A stretch of 64,000 nt of DNA, taken from assembly GCA_030583925.1 (NCBI GenBank), contig CP129482.1, forward strand, positions 1,984,001 through 2,048,000, in the 5' to 3' direction. The stretch comes from Anaerolineales bacterium. GTDB taxonomy: Bacteria; Chloroflexota; Anaerolineae; Anaerolineales; Villigracilaceae. How positions within the stretch are numbered: the stretch's first letter is position 1; every line of letters starts with the position of its first letter. The position numbers and the translations under genes were made by a program. Shown piece by piece: positions 23,622 through 33,550 of this stretch. Below the pieces are notes generated by a model that did no database searches, was not told where the DNA came from, and worked only from the letters and a program-made list of their open reading frames with translations.

Positions 23622-24419
23622 TCACTTCCTCCCCGTCAGCCGCTGGATGCGATCCCACAATCCGCCTTGCGCTTCGAGGTCGAGGAATGGAACCGTTTCG
23701 CCTTTCACTCGTTTGGCGATGTTGCGGAACGCCTGCCCAGCCCTGCTTTTTGTATCGTACGCCACCGGTGCGCCGCGGTTCGAAGCGATGATCACATTTT
23801 CATCTTCAGGCACAATGCCGATGAGTTCGATGGCAAGCAGGTCGAGCACATCTTCGGGCGAGAGCATATCTTTGCTTTTCACCAACGTTGGATTCAAACG
23901 ATTCAGGATCAACGACGCGGGACCCTTCTCCTCCGCTTCGAGAATGCCGATGACGCGGTCTGCATCGCGCACCGCGCTGACCTCCGGGTTGGTGACCACC
24001 AGTACGCGGTCTGCTCCGGCAATAGCGTTGCGGAATCCGCGCTCGATACCGGCGGGCGAATCGATCAACACAAAATCGCATTCCGAACGCAAGTCTTTCA
24101 TCAAGCGAGTCATATCGCTCGCCGAGACCGCGCTTTTATCGCGCGTCTGCGCGGCGGGGATCAAATACAACTCCGGCAATTTCTTATCGCGGATCATCGC
24201 CTGCTTCAACCGGCATCGCCCTTCGATCACATCCACGATGTCGTACACGATGCGGTTCTCAAGCCCAAGAATCACATCAAGGTTACGCAAGCCGATGTCG
24301 CCGTCAATGCAAACAACTTTCGAGCCTTCCAGCGCGAGCGCGACGGCAAGGTTGGCGACGGCGGTGGTTTTTCCCACGCCGCCTTTTCCGGATGTGATGG
24401 TGATGACTTGTGCGGGCAT
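23622..24419 (-). CDS. minD: Septum site-determining ATPase MinD
   Basis: This 265-residue ParA/MinD ATPase has the deviant Walker A GKGGVGKTT (residues 11-19) with signature Lys11, the switch GDIGLRNLDVILG, Walker B FVLIDSPAG, and the C-terminal amphipathic membrane helix GGLWDRIQRLTGRK. It recruits MinC and MinE at the membrane to place the division site. Confidence 0.96.
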   Translation of the reverse strand: MPAQVITITSGKGGVGKTTAVANLAVALALEGSKVVCIDGDIGLRNLDVILGLENRIVYDIVDVIEGRCRLKQAMIRDKKLPELYLIPAAQTRDKSAVSASDMTRLMKDLRSECDFVLIDSPAGIERGFRNAIAGADRVLVVTNPEVSAVRDADRVIGILEAEEKGPASLILNRLNPTLVKSKDMLSPEDVLDLLAIELIGIVPEDENVIIASNRGAPVAYDTKSRAGQAFRNIAKRVKGETVPFLDLEAQGGLWDRIQRLTGRK

Positions 24420-24438
24420 TCGATGTTCCTACATTGGA

Positions 24439-25125
24439 TTACCGGTCCGCTGACCAGTTTTCGGATTGGAGTTTGCCTTCCTCGTTGATGCGCGCCATTT
24501 CGGGCTGCGGCTCTTCACTCGGACGTATGGTTGTCGCGACCTCGTCGGCGATTCTCAGCTGGGTGGGGGACAGATCGAGCGCGCACACGACTGCGCTTAT
24601 GTCGCCGCCCGAGCCTGCATGGACCATGCCGCGCAACCGTCCCCAAATGACGATGTTCCCTTCGGCGATGATCTCCGCGCCGGGATTCACATCGCCTAGC
24701 ACAACCACATGACCGGGAAATTCTATCCGCGTCCCCGAACGGAGCGTGCGGTTCAAAAACAACGCGGTTTCCTCGCCCAGATCTTCGACCGAAAACTGTC
24801 GCGTCTCTTCGGGTCTTGGCTTAGAAATGCGCGTGGCAAGCCCAAGTAATTGGGCGGTCTGTTCGGTAGTGGGCGATTCGCTCATCACCGCCCAGAGAGA
24901 GATACCGCGGTCTGAGAGTTGATCGCGCAATTCGACGAGTTCATTCACGTGTAAAACCTGCGAAGCGACATCCAACGCCAAGCGCGCACCCTGAAAGAAC
25001 GCCGGTTGCGAATCCACTTGGGCGATCAACGCGGCGTGTTGTTCATCCCAGGGCGCGTCGTCCAGCGAGATGAGCAAGCCATCGCGCAAACCCTTGATCT
25101 GGATGAGAGACTTTGTTTCTTCCAT
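24439..25125 (-). CDS. minC: Septum site-determining protein MinC
   Basis: This 228-residue FtsZ-assembly inhibitor has a variable N-terminal domain (IQIKGLRDGLLISLDD) and the right-handed beta-helix C-domain with RSGTRIEFPGHVVVLGDVNPGAEI, GNIVIWGRLRGMVHAG and LRIADE. Gene order minC-minD-minE is classical. An extended -10 promoter lies just upstream. Confidence 0.93.
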   Translation of the reverse strand: MEETKSLIQIKGLRDGLLISLDDAPWDEQHAALIAQVDSQPAFFQGARLALDVASQVLHVNELVELRDQLSDRGISLWAVMSESPTTEQTAQLLGLATRISKPRPEETRQFSVEDLGEETALFLNRTLRSGTRIEFPGHVVVLGDVNPGAEIIAEGNIVIWGRLRGMVHAGSGGDISAVVCALDLSPTQLRIADEVATTIRPSEEPQPEMARINEEGKLQSENWSADR

Positions 25126-25150
25126 GAATTAATTCGATTAATTGTCCGCG

Positions 25151-25159
25151 ATTATAGCA
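25151..25159 (-). promoter_or_regulatory. Extended -10 element for minCDE
   Basis: On the minus strand TGCTATAAT (TGn plus a perfect -10) lies 26 nt before the minC ATG and after the PBP2 stop. No good -35 is present, as expected for extended -10 promoters. It would let minCDE-rodA be expressed apart from the mre genes. Confidence 0.6.
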
Positions 25160-25177
25160 TGAAGTTTCCAGTAGATT

Positions 25178-27454
25178 TTATCCGCCGCCGCTCTCGGTCA
25201 GGTCAATGGACTTAAGTTCGAAGTAAGCCTGCATCACGCGCGCCACGATCGGGGCGGCAACGCTTCCGCCTTCGCCGCCGTTGTAAGCAAACGCAAGGAT
25301 GATGATCTCCGGGTCTTCAAACGGAGCGTACGCCAGAGTCCACGCGTGCGTGGGCCACGCGCCGAAGCGGCATTTGTCAAGGGCGCGCGCCACATCGTCG
25401 CAATATTCGGCGGTGCCGGTTTTTCCAGCCACTGCTACTGGCAGGGGGAAAAAATCATTGAAAACTTCGTGCAATGTTCCAAGCGGATTTTCTGTCACTG
25501 CAAAGCGCGTGCCGTTGCGAACCGCTTCGATGGTGGAGGGTTGAACCACCTTGGTGTTTCCGGTCAGATCGCAGTACCCGGCTTCGCAACTCCATTCGCG
25601 GATCAACGGATCCACGGTTACGTCCCATTTCATGTTGGGTGTGAACGGTGAGATCTGGTAACTTCCCTCAGGCGGAGATGAATGTGCATCGGTTTCATCA
25701 ATCACATTAACCCATATCTGTCCGCTTTTACCCTGTTCATCCGAAAGTTCGCGCAGTGCATAAATCCTGAACGTGGCAGGGTCAAACCATAACGGGACTA
25801 CCCTGCCTTCCTCATCCTGCACTTCGCGGATGATGGTGGGTTGCATCAGTTTTCCGTAGTTGGCGATTGTCGCGCCGGACATCAACACTTGCAATGGAGT
25901 GCCGAGAACGTATCCCTGCCCCACGCTGGCGATGTAGGTGTCGCCTGTGGACCAGTTTTCCCCGGTGTTGATGCGTTTCCACTGCGGCGAGGGAACCAAC
26001 CCGTCTTCTTCGCCGGGGAGTTCGATCCCCGAACGCGCGCCATATCCCAGCGCACGCGCGTATTCGCCGAGGCGGAAGATCCCGAGTCCTTCTTTGATTT
26101 CGTCTTCATATCCGCCGCCGAGTTTGTAAAAACAGACGTTGCTCGAGTAGGCGATGCAGTGCAGGAAATCGAGAGCGCCGAAACCGGCTTCGTTAATGAC
26201 GCCGTTGCGTTCGTAGATCCAATCCACGAAGGGACGCATGTTTCGACCTTCTACGCAAGGATCGTTTGGAGAGAAGCGTTCGCACAGCACGAGGCGGCCA
26301 GGTGTCTGCACGATTTGCCCTAACTTGATCACGCCTTCGTTGAACGCGCCGGTTGCCGTGGAAAGTTTGAACGTCGAGCCGGGAGCGAGTTCCGCTGAAA
26401 TGGCGTTGTTGACGAGAGGCTTGCGCGGATCTTGCGCCAACTGTTCGTAATAATACCCGGGTATGAAACGGGCCATGCGGTTATTCTCGTAGGAAGGGTA
26501 TGAGACCATGGCAAGAATCTCGCCAGTTTTTGGATTCATCGCGATGACCACGCCGCTGGAGATGCGATCCGTTCTCAATAAGGTGTTCCAGTAATTGATC
26601 TCATCCACCAGCACGGCTTCGGCGGCTTTTTGCAGGCGCGTATCAATTGTGAGGACTACGTTGTATCCGGGCTGAGGCGCGATCGGCGGTTCGAGATTCC
26701 TCAAGATTTCGCCAGCTACATCCACTTGAACGACGCGCAAGCCGTTGCGTCCAAGCAGAATGTCGTCCATCGAAGTTTCGACGCCGGCGTAACCGATCTT
26801 GTCTCGGTTGGCGACAAAGCCTCGGGCTTCGAGATCCGCCTGAACCGTTGAGTAGATCGGTCCCAAAAATCCGATGACGTTCGCGGTCAACGAGCCGGTG
26901 GGGTAATCTCTTACCGGTTCGATCTCCAACGAGACGCCGGGCCAATCCACGGAGCGTTCACGAATGACGCGCGCCATTTCTTCGTTGATATTGCAGATGA
27001 TCTTCACCGGGTTGAAGGGAGCGAGCGAATCGCCCAGCGCGACCATATCCGCAATACTTGGACCCGGCACGCATGCCGAAAACAATTTTGCGTTTTCAAG
27101 CGATTCGTCTGTAACGGGACCGCCTGCCGGCACACCGGTCAACGCCGAGACTTCCCGGTAGACGCGTTGAATGTCGGCGTCATCGTCTGGTAGGTTAGCG
27201 GGTGTGATGACCACGTTGTAGGAGGCGATGTTGCGCGCCAGAATGTAGCCGTTGCGGTCATAGATGATTCCGCGCGGCGCGGGGTCGCTAATTTCCGAGC
27301 GATAGTTCTCGACCGCCTGCTCCGTCCATTCTTGTCCGCCAAAAATTTGGAGGGAGACCAAGCGCGATAATATCGTCGCGACCACGAGAGCGATCACAAG
27401 GTAGACGAGAAACACTCGCCATGGCTGAGTTTGGTGTTTATTGTCTGAGGTCAT
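25178..27454 (-). CDS. mrdA: Penicillin-binding protein 2 (class B transpeptidase)
   Basis: This 758-residue protein has an N-terminal membrane anchor (VFLVYLVIALVVATILS, residues 14-30), a PBP dimerisation domain starting APRGIIYDRNG, and the transpeptidase domain with SxxK in APGSTFKL, SxN in YSSNVCFY and KTG in AGKTGTAEY. It cross-links side-wall peptidoglycan with RodA. It is longer than E. coli PBP2 (about 630) because of insertions in the transpeptidase part, including a region between the SxN and KTG motifs. Its start overlaps the mreD stop by 4 nt. Confidence 0.94.
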   Translation of the reverse strand: MTSDNKHQTQPWRVFLVYLVIALVVATILSRLVSLQIFGGQEWTEQAVENYRSEISDPAPRGIIYDRNGYILARNIASYNVVITPANLPDDDADIQRVYREVSALTGVPAGGPVTDESLENAKLFSACVPGPSIADMVALGDSLAPFNPVKIICNINEEMARVIRERSVDWPGVSLEIEPVRDYPTGSLTANVIGFLGPIYSTVQADLEARGFVANRDKIGYAGVETSMDDILLGRNGLRVVQVDVAGEILRNLEPPIAPQPGYNVVLTIDTRLQKAAEAVLVDEINYWNTLLRTDRISSGVVIAMNPKTGEILAMVSYPSYENNRMARFIPGYYYEQLAQDPRKPLVNNAISAELAPGSTFKLSTATGAFNEGVIKLGQIVQTPGRLVLCERFSPNDPCVEGRNMRPFVDWIYERNGVINEAGFGALDFLHCIAYSSNVCFYKLGGGYEDEIKEGLGIFRLGEYARALGYGARSGIELPGEEDGLVPSPQWKRINTGENWSTGDTYIASVGQGYVLGTPLQVLMSGATIANYGKLMQPTIIREVQDEEGRVVPLWFDPATFRIYALRELSDEQGKSGQIWVNVIDETDAHSSPPEGSYQISPFTPNMKWDVTVDPLIREWSCEAGYCDLTGNTKVVQPSTIEAVRNGTRFAVTENPLGTLHEVFNDFFPLPVAVAGKTGTAEYCDDVARALDKCRFGAWPTHAWTLAYAPFEDPEIIILAFAYNGGEGGSVAAPIVARVMQAYFELKSIDLTESGGG

Positions 27455-27951
27455 TCAAGTTCCGGTAGAGGGTATACCCAACGCGCGATGTCCCGCATTA
27501 CAGCAAAAACAGGGACAGAGAGAAGCAAGTTCAAAAGCGTGGATGGCAGGATGAAAAGTCCGAATGATTCGCCTGAAGGCGCCGCAACACCGAATAATCG
27601 GAGCGTTATCAAAGAGAAAACTTGTAGAAAGATCGTCCCAACAAAAGAAACGGCGAACATGGCGAGTAAAGGCGTCTGCCAGACGCGGCGTTGCAGTAAA
27701 TAGGCGATCAAAACCACGAATAAATAACTTATGACCGGCACCAAGAAAGGGAGGGCTGAAACGAACCCAACCAGTAAACCGGTCGCCACTGCCCAATGCC
27801 AGGAGGTTTCTACCCCGTCTTGCAATGCCCACGCCGCGAGAACGACCAGCGGCAGATCCGCCGCGCCGGAAAGCAGGGGCACGCGGCTGACAATGGACAT
27901 CTGCAACTGCACGGATAGAATAATGATAGGGATAGCGATCAGGTTGCGCAT
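27451..27951 (-). CDS. mreD: Rod shape-determining membrane protein MreD
   Basis: This 166-residue, almost wholly hydrophobic protein of five to six helices begins MRNLIAIPIIILSVQLQMSI and has the PDLPLVVLAAWAL-like segment (ADLPLVVLAAWALQDG) seen in MreD. Family sequence conservation is low, but the position between mreC and PBP2 is decisive. Confidence 0.9.
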   Translation of the reverse strand: MRNLIAIPIIILSVQLQMSIVSRVPLLSGAADLPLVVLAAWALQDGVETSWHWAVATGLLVGFVSALPFLVPVISYLFVVLIAYLLQRRVWQTPLLAMFAVSFVGTIFLQVFSLITLRLFGVAAPSGESFGLFILPSTLLNLLLSVPVFAVMRDIARWVYPLPELE

Positions 27952-27957
27952 GGGAGT

Positions 27958-28797
27958 TTACGGAGCAGGCAAAAGCGGCGAGATATCCACCGGCGTGAAA
28001 TTGACGATGATCAAAACGATCTGCAAGCGGTTGAAATCCACAACCGGCTGGACGGTGGCTTGTTGAAATAGATCCGACTCGCGGGTGCGGATGTTTACTA
28101 CCTGACCAACGATCAGATCCGGGGGATAGCCGCCTCCTAATCCGGACGTGAGAACGAGGTCGCCGGCTTCGATCGCTACGTCTTGTGGAATGAGTTCAAG
28201 CGACAGGTCGCCGGTCACCGAACCGATGAGCGACGCTTCGATCTCCGCATTTTGAAGGCGGACGTTCACATTGGAGGCGGGGTCGGTGATCAACTGTACG
28301 CGCGCGGCGTCGGCAATGACCGCTTCAACCCGCCCAACCAAGCCTTGATTCGTCACCACCGGCATCCCGCGTTGGATGCCATCGTTCGAGCCGCGGTTGA
28401 TAACCACGTAATGTAAGAATGGACTGGGATCCTTGCCAATGACTGCCGCCGCCAAGTATGTATTTTCCGGGTTGGCGCGCGAGAAATCTACGAGCGCGGC
28501 GAGGATTTCCGTCTCGCCGACTTGCTGTTGCAACTGAATGACTTGGGCTTGTAACTCAGACACTTCGGCTTCGAGTTCCGCGTTGCGTTCCCGCAACGAC
28601 GCGACATCGCGCGGCGCGGTCAGCATATCTTGAACCGCCACAAAACGGGAGGAGAACCACGTCTGCAAATTGACGAACGACCGTGAAACCACGTTTGAAA
28701 CAGGTCCGAAGTAACCGCCGAGCGCCAGCGCCAGCACTCCGCCCACGACCAGAAAAATGATCGTCGTTTGAAGCGTGCGTGAAAGTAAATTTCTCAT
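27958..28797 (-). CDS. mreC: Rod shape-determining protein MreC
   Basis: This 279-residue protein has an N-terminal anchor helix (TIIFLVVGGVLALALGG), a coiled coil (LRERNAELEAEVSELQAQVIQLQQQ), and the MreC beta-barrel domain with GSNDGIQRGMPVV, GLVGRV and TSGLGGGYPPDLIVG. It links the cytoplasmic MreB filament to the wall synthases. ATG 28797 (MRNLLSRTL) is used; upstream in-frame sequence is a translated intergenic repeat. Confidence 0.94.
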   Translation of the reverse strand: MRNLLSRTLQTTIIFLVVGGVLALALGGYFGPVSNVVSRSFVNLQTWFSSRFVAVQDMLTAPRDVASLRERNAELEAEVSELQAQVIQLQQQVGETEILAALVDFSRANPENTYLAAAVIGKDPSPFLHYVVINRGSNDGIQRGMPVVTNQGLVGRVEAVIADAARVQLITDPASNVNVRLQNAEIEASLIGSVTGDLSLELIPQDVAIEAGDLVLTSGLGGGYPPDLIVGQVVNIRTRESDLFQQATVQPVVDFNRLQIVLIIVNFTPVDISPLLPAP

Positions 28798-28811
28798 GTT
28801 TATGTATGGAA

Positions 28812-28852
28812 TGTCATTCTGAGGGAGTGAAGCGGCTGAAGGGATCTCGCGG
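28812..28852. repeat. TGTCATTCTGAGGGAG dispersed repeat
   Basis: The mreB-mreC gap contains TGTCATTCTGAGGGAGTGAAG, then CTGAAGGGATCTCG, a repeat type recognisable from many bacterial genomes by its TCATTCTGAG core. It is non-coding and has only this one copy in the window. Confidence 0.55.
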
Positions 28853-28901
28853 CTTCTGAACGAGAACCTGCTCGGCGCAAACCGCCGCGCGGGCGGCAAG
28901 T

Positions 28902-29972
28902 CTACAAACTGTGACGCGTGCTTCCACGTTCGAGTCCAACAAGGTAGCGACTCAAATTATCGAAATCTTCGAACACCATACCGGCGCCGCGCGCCACGCA
29001 CGTGAGCGGATCTTCCGCCACCCACACGCGCAGTTTCAGTTCATCGGTGAGCCGGTCGGCGAGTCCCTGTAAGAGTCCGCCGCCGCCCGCGAGGCAGATA
29101 CCCACATCCATGAGATCCGAAACGATCTCCGGCGGCACCTCTTCGAGCGCGTCACGGATCGTATCCACGATCACCTGCACCGAACCGGCGAGCGCCTCGC
29201 GCATTTCGACCGATGAGATTTCCACGCTCTCCGGCAACCCGGTAACGAGATTGCGCCCGCGGACTTCCATGGTTTTCTCGGGTTGCAGTGGGTATGCCGA
29301 ACCGATCTTCCATTTGATCTGCTCGGCGACGCTTTCGCCGACGAGCAGATTATATTTGTTGCGTAAATACTGCACGATATCCTGATCCATTTCGTCGCCA
29401 GCCACACGCAGGGACCGCGACGCGACGACGCCGCTCATGGAGAGTACCGCCACCTCGGTCGTGCCGCCGCCGATATCAACAACCATACTGCCCCGAATCT
29501 CACCGATGGGCAAGCCCGCGCCCAAAGCGGAAGCGATCGGCTCTTCGATCATAAATGCCTCGCGCGCCCCGGACGCCATCACCGCGTCGTAGACCGCGCG
29601 CTTTTCCACTTCAGTCACGCCTGTGGGAATGCCGACCACCACACGCGGACGCGGAAGCGGCACAACGCTTTGTTCGTGGACGCGCCCAATGAAATATTCC
29701 AGCATCACCTGAGTAATATCAAACTCAGAGATCACTCCATCTCGCAACGGACGAACAACCGCCACGTTGCTTGGCGTGCGTCCCATCATTTCTTTGGCTT
29801 CCAAGCCAATGGCAAGCGGCTGGCGCAGACGTTTATCAATCGTCACCCAAGACGGCTCGTTGATCACAATTCCTTTGCCGCGCACATTGACCAGTGTATT
29901 CGCTGTCCCCAAATCAATCGCAATATCCAGCGAGAACAAGCCCAACAGCCAATTAATCGGGTTGAACGCCAA
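28902..29972 (-). CDS. mreB: Actin-like rod shape protein MreB
   Basis: This 356-residue bacterial actin has phosphate-1 IDLGTANTLV (residues 17-26), the VVVGIPTGVTEVEKRAV segment, phosphate-2 MVVDIGGGTTEVAVLS, and the adenosine motif CLAGGGGLLQGL. It organises the elongation machinery under the membrane. The start is TTG 29972, preceded by GAGGAG at a 6-nt distance. It is the first gene of the mreBCD-PBP2 string. Confidence 0.95.
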   Translation of the reverse strand: MAFNPINWLLGLFSLDIAIDLGTANTLVNVRGKGIVINEPSWVTIDKRLRQPLAIGLEAKEMMGRTPSNVAVVRPLRDGVISEFDITQVMLEYFIGRVHEQSVVPLPRPRVVVGIPTGVTEVEKRAVYDAVMASGAREAFMIEEPIASALGAGLPIGEIRGSMVVDIGGGTTEVAVLSMSGVVASRSLRVAGDEMDQDIVQYLRNKYNLLVGESVAEQIKWKIGSAYPLQPEKTMEVRGRNLVTGLPESVEISSVEMREALAGSVQVIVDTIRDALEEVPPEIVSDLMDVGICLAGGGGLLQGLADRLTDELKLRVWVAEDPLTCVARGAGMVFEDFDNLSRYLVGLERGSTRHSL

Positions 29973-30013
29973 GGCAGGCTCCTCGTTGTTTCTTCATAAT
30001 CTATCAGCAGAGT

Positions 30014-30055
30014 ATTATACCTAACAATCGGGAACGGAGCGAAATCACGTATAAT
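30014..30055. promoter_or_regulatory. Divergent -10 elements for mreB and udk
   Basis: TATAAT is read on the minus strand at 30014-30019 (for mreB) and on the plus strand at 30050-30055 (for udk). Neither has a convincing -35. The plus-strand element ends 7 nt before the udk ATG, so udk mRNA may be nearly leaderless. Confidence 0.5.
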
Positions 30056-30062
30056 CTGGCGT

Positions 30063-30686
30063 ATGAAACATCCAGACCCTCTCGTCATCGGTATTGCCGG
30101 CGGATCAGGCTCTGGAAAAACCACCGTTGCAGAATCGATCTTGTCGAGAGTTGGACGCGACCGCATCGCCTTCCTCCAGCACGATTCGTACTACAAAGAC
30201 CTCAGCGGACTTCCGCCCGTGCAACGTGCCCAGATCAACTTCGACCATCCGGATTCTCTTGAAACAGATCTGTTGACTCAACACATCGCTTCGCTCCGGG
30301 ACGGGAAGCCTGTTTCAGTTCCCATTTACGATTTCTCCACCGACCGGCGGACAGACAAAACCTTCACCGTCGAGCCGCGTAACGTCATCCTCGTGGAAGG
30401 AATCCTGATCTTCGTCGAGCCTGAATTGCGGAAAATGTTCGACGTGAAAATTTTCGTGGACACCGACGCCGACCTGCGCTTCATCCGCCGCCTCGAACGC
30501 GACATTTCCGAACGCGGGCGCACGACCGAATCGGTCATCAAACAATATCAGTCCACCGTCCGACCAATGCACCTCGAATTTGTCGAGCCGTCCAAACGCT
30601 ACGCCGACGTGATCATCCCCGAAGGTGGATTCAACGCCACAGCGATTGACATGGTGGTGGCGCGCATCGAGGCTTTACTCAAATAA
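30063..30686 (+). CDS. udk: Uridine kinase
   Basis: This 207-residue P-loop kinase phosphorylates uridine and cytidine in pyrimidine salvage. It has Walker [13 protein letters not shown] near residue 10, the family segments [10 protein letters not shown] and [13 protein letters not shown], and the lid with [13 protein letters not shown]. Length is typical. Confidence 0.95.
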   Translation: MKHPDPLVIGIAGGSGSGKTTVAESILSRVGRDRIAFLQHDSYYKDLSGLPPVQRAQINFDHPDSLETDLLTQHIASLRDGKPVSVPIYDFSTDRRTDKTFTVEPRNVILVEGILIFVEPELRKMFDVKIFVDTDADLRFIRRLERDISERGRTTESVIKQYQSTVRPMHLEFVEPSKRYADVIIPEGGFNATAIDMVVARIEALLK

Positions 30687-30768
30687 TCATTCTTCTTCCC
30701 TCTTTCGTTATCGAAGAAAGAAGAAAGAACGACAAAATAACTTCACAACACGATTTAGGAGAATCAAA

Positions 30769-31281
30769 ATGGCAAAACAATGGAAGTCCGCTCCCGCAAT
30801 GCAAATTGACCCGAAGAAAAAGTACAAAGCCCACATGGAGACCGACAAAGGCACGATGGTCATCGAGTTGTTCGCGGACAAAACCCCGAAGACTGTGAAT
30901 AATTTTGTTTTTCTCTCGCGCGAGGGGTTTTATGATGATGTGATATTCCATCGCGTGATCAACAACTTCATGGCGCAAGGTGGCGACCCGACCGGCACCG
31001 GCATGGGCGGACCGGGCTACAAATTCGAGGACGAGTTTCATCCCAGCCTGCGACACGACAAGCAAGGCATCCTCTCGATGGCAAACGCGGGACCTGGCAC
31101 GAACGGTTCGCAATTTTTCATCACCCACGTTCCCACGCCTCACCTTGACAATCGGCACAGCGTGTTTGGTCAGGTGGTAGAGGGATTGGACGTATTGATG
31201 TCCATCCCGGCGCGCGACCCAAATAACAAGAACGCCCCGGCAGTGAAGATCATCCGTGTCAACATCGAAGAAAGCGAATAA
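30769..31281 (+). CDS. Cyclophilin-type peptidyl-prolyl isomerase
   Basis: This 170-residue cyclophilin has the core [19 protein letters not shown], the catalytic Arg in [17 protein letters not shown], and [21 protein letters not shown]. It has no signal peptide, so it is cytoplasmic. ATG 30769 has TAGGAGAA before it; the longer frame reads into the udk gene. A second, membrane-anchored cyclophilin is at 49821. Confidence 0.93.
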   Translation: MAKQWKSAPAMQIDPKKKYKAHMETDKGTMVIELFADKTPKTVNNFVFLSREGFYDDVIFHRVINNFMAQGGDPTGTGMGGPGYKFEDEFHPSLRHDKQGILSMANAGPGTNGSQFFITHVPTPHLDNRHSVFGQVVEGLDVLMSIPARDPNNKNAPAVKIIRVNIEESE

Positions 31282-31993
31282 GAAAGTCTCGCCGAAAAGA
31301 AGCAAAAGCGTGCAGAAGAAGGGCAAGAAAACTTCTGCGCGCTCTTCACGCGTCGAGGCGGCGAAGAAGCCGAAGGTTAGGGCAAGCAGGCAGAAGGTCC
31401 GGGTTGAACCGGTGGTTGAAAGCCCGACGACGGTTGCGGTGGCGGCAAAGTCCAATATCCAAACAAACATCCTGCGCGTCGTCGCGTTTCTGGCGGCAAT
31501 TGCGATCACGCTGTACATTTACAGCATCCGCGACCGCGTGAAGGATTTTGGAGACTTTGGCTACCCGGGAATTTTTTTGATCGCGTTGCTGGCGAATGCG
31601 ACTGTGCTGATCCCGGCGCCGGGCGCGTTTGTGGTGTATAGCATGGGCGCGGTGTTCAACCCTTTGCTCGTCGGGCTCTCTGCAGGGACAGGCGGCGCAC
31701 TGGGCGAACTCTCGGGCTATCTTGCGGGTTTCAGCGGTCAAGCCGTCGTCGAGCGGATGGATGTGTATGAACGCATGAAACCCTGGGTGGATAAATACGG
31801 CGGCTGGGCGATTCTTGTTTTGTCGGCAATCCCGAATCCGTTTTTCGACGCGGCGGGCATCGCGGCGGGCATCGCCAAAATGCCGTTGCGAACTTTCTTG
31901 TTCTTTGTATGGATCGGTCAACTGATCAAGATGACGATGTTTGCGTACGCGGGCAGATATTCGCTGGATTGGCTGGCGCAGTTTCTAAAATAG
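31256..31993 (+). CDS. VTT/DedA-like membrane protein with basic N-terminus
   Basis: The protein has up to 245 residues. The first 65 are Lys/Arg/Ser-rich and probably disordered; the rest is a SNARE-associated/VTT domain with helices near [37 protein letters not shown] and a re-entrant [22 protein letters not shown] segment. DedA-family proteins are linked to lipid scrambling or membrane homeostasis. The GTG at 31256 overlaps the cyclophilin gene by 26 nt; a later GTG near 31309 is also possible, so the start is uncertain. Confidence 0.75.
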   Translation: MSTSKKANKKVSPKRSKSVQKKGKKTSARSSRVEAAKKPKVRASRQKVRVEPVVESPTTVAVAAKSNIQTNILRVVAFLAAIAITLYIYSIRDRVKDFGDFGYPGIFLIALLANATVLIPAPGAFVVYSMGAVFNPLLVGLSAGTGGALGELSGYLAGFSGQAVVERMDVYERMKPWVDKYGGWAILVLSAIPNPFFDAAGIAAGIAKMPLRTFLFFVWIGQLIKMTMFAYAGRYSLDWLAQFLK

Positions 31994-32039
31994 ACCTTTT
32001 GCATACGTCGGAACTGTAAGGCTCAATTAAATTCTTTGC

Positions 32040-32108
32040 CACGGATTGCACGAATTCACACGGATTCTTTTGAATAGTTCAGTGAAAATCCGTGAAATCT
32101 GTGGCTAA
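32040..32108. repeat. CACGGATT inverted repeat
   Basis: CCACGGATTGCACGAATTCACACGGATT is followed by AATCCGTGAAATCTGTGG in inverted orientation. It occupies most of the gap before the M20 peptidase gene. Related GGATCTCTGTG/CTCTGTGGCTAA gap sequences occur at 34520-34595, 40077-40125 and 52705-52770. Confidence 0.65.
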
Positions 32109-32157
32109 AAAATACTTTCGCAAGAGGGCTAAAACCAAAATCAAAAAGGAGTTTGAC

Positions 32158-33519
32158 ATGTCTGACTTCACCAAAATCGATTCGTATCTCGAAAAGAATA
32201 TGGACAAGAGCATCGCCGAGCTTTCGAAACTGGTCGCGCAACCGAGCATCAGCGCGCAGGGCGTGGGCTTGAAAGAGTGCGCGGCGATGGTCGCAGACAT
32301 GCTCCGCGCGCGCGGCTTCACTGCCGAGATCATGGACACGGATGGCGCGCCGGTCGTCTTCGGCGAGCGCAAGGGCAAAGCGGACAAGACGTTAATCTTT
32401 TACAACCATTACGACGTGCAACCGCCGGAGCCGCTGGAACTTTGGGACTCGCCGCCGTTCGAGCCGTCGCTTCGTGAAGGAAAACTTTACGGGCGCGGCG
32501 TGAGCGACGACAAATCGCACATCACTTCAAGGTTGTTCGCGATCGACGCCCTGCTCGACGCCGACGGCGAACTTCCGTGCAACGTCAAATTCATCATCGA
32601 GGGCGAAGAGGAAACCGCCAGCGTCCACTTGCATGAATTCATTTTGCAGAATAAAGACAAACTCAAAGCCGACGCGTGCATTTGGGAATTCGGCGGCGTG
32701 GACCACCGCGATGTGCCGATGCAATATCTCGGCTTACGCGGCATTTGCTACGTCGAACTTTCCGTCGAGAGATTAAGCACAGACGTTCACTCCGGCGTTG
32801 GCGGTTCGATCCTCGAAAACGCGGCGTGGCGGCTGGTGTGGGCGCTATCCACGTTGAAAGGACCCGACGAGAAGATTCGCATCCCAGGTTTTTACGACAA
32901 CATCCAACCGCCCTCGAAGCGCGACCGTGAATTGATGGACGCGCTCCCCGACGTTGCCGAGGAGTACACAAAACGCTTCGGCGTGAAAAAATTTATCAAA
33001 GGACTCACCGGCGGGACCGACCTGAAAATGGAGGAAGTCTTTGTCCCGACTTGCACCATCTGCGGACTCACCAGCGGCTATCAAGGTCCCGGCTCGAAGA
33101 CGGTTCTGCCCGCGAAAGCCTCCGCCAAAGTGGACTTCCGCCTCGTGCCCGGACAGATGCCTGCTGACATCGTAAGGAAGTTACGCGCCCACCTCGACGC
33201 GCAAGGTTTCGAGGATGTGCAGATTCAATTCCTCGGGGGCGAGCCGGCGGCTAGGACGGATCCAGACGGCCCGTTCGTGCGAACCGTGGTGAAGACATCC
33301 GAAGAGGTGTATGAATTCCCGATGGAGATCGTTCCGATGATCGGCGGCTCCGGTCCGAATTATCCTTTTGTGCACGATCTTGGTTTACCGGTGGCTACGG
33401 CAGGCTTGGGCTACCCGGGCACGCTGGCTCATGCGCCGAACGAAAACATTCGGCTCGATTTATACCTGAAACACGCGCGGCACATGGCGCGGGTTTTGAA
33501 AGAGTTTGCCAAATCCTGA
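32158..33519 (+). CDS. M20 family dipeptidase / carboxypeptidase
   Basis: This 453-residue metallopeptidase has a first metal His and Asp in YNHYDVQPPEP and a second Asp in GRGVSDDKSH. It has the catalytic Glu pair in FIIEGEEETAS, with a lid domain inserted (about residues 200-360) and the final His in AHAPNEN. It belongs to the CNDP/PepV-like cytosolic dipeptidases. ATG 32158 has AAAAAGGA at a 7-nt distance. Confidence 0.92.
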   Translation: MSDFTKIDSYLEKNMDKSIAELSKLVAQPSISAQGVGLKECAAMVADMLRARGFTAEIMDTDGAPVVFGERKGKADKTLIFYNHYDVQPPEPLELWDSPPFEPSLREGKLYGRGVSDDKSHITSRLFAIDALLDADGELPCNVKFIIEGEEETASVHLHEFILQNKDKLKADACIWEFGGVDHRDVPMQYLGLRGICYVELSVERLSTDVHSGVGGSILENAAWRLVWALSTLKGPDEKIRIPGFYDNIQPPSKRDRELMDALPDVAEEYTKRFGVKKFIKGLTGGTDLKMEEVFVPTCTICGLTSGYQGPGSKTVLPAKASAKVDFRLVPGQMPADIVRKLRAHLDAQGFEDVQIQFLGGEPAARTDPDGPFVRTVVKTSEEVYEFPMEIVPMIGGSGPNYPFVHDLGLPVATAGLGYPGTLAHAPNENIRLDLYLKHARHMARVLKEFAKS

Positions 33520-33550
33520 CGCGTCCTGTCGCTGTGCTTGGCTGAATCTT

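Noticed and set aside
23569..24488. Two plus-strand frames of about 295 codons opposite minD
   Set aside because: They overlap each other and the well-supported minD gene, and have no domain or ribosome-binding site.
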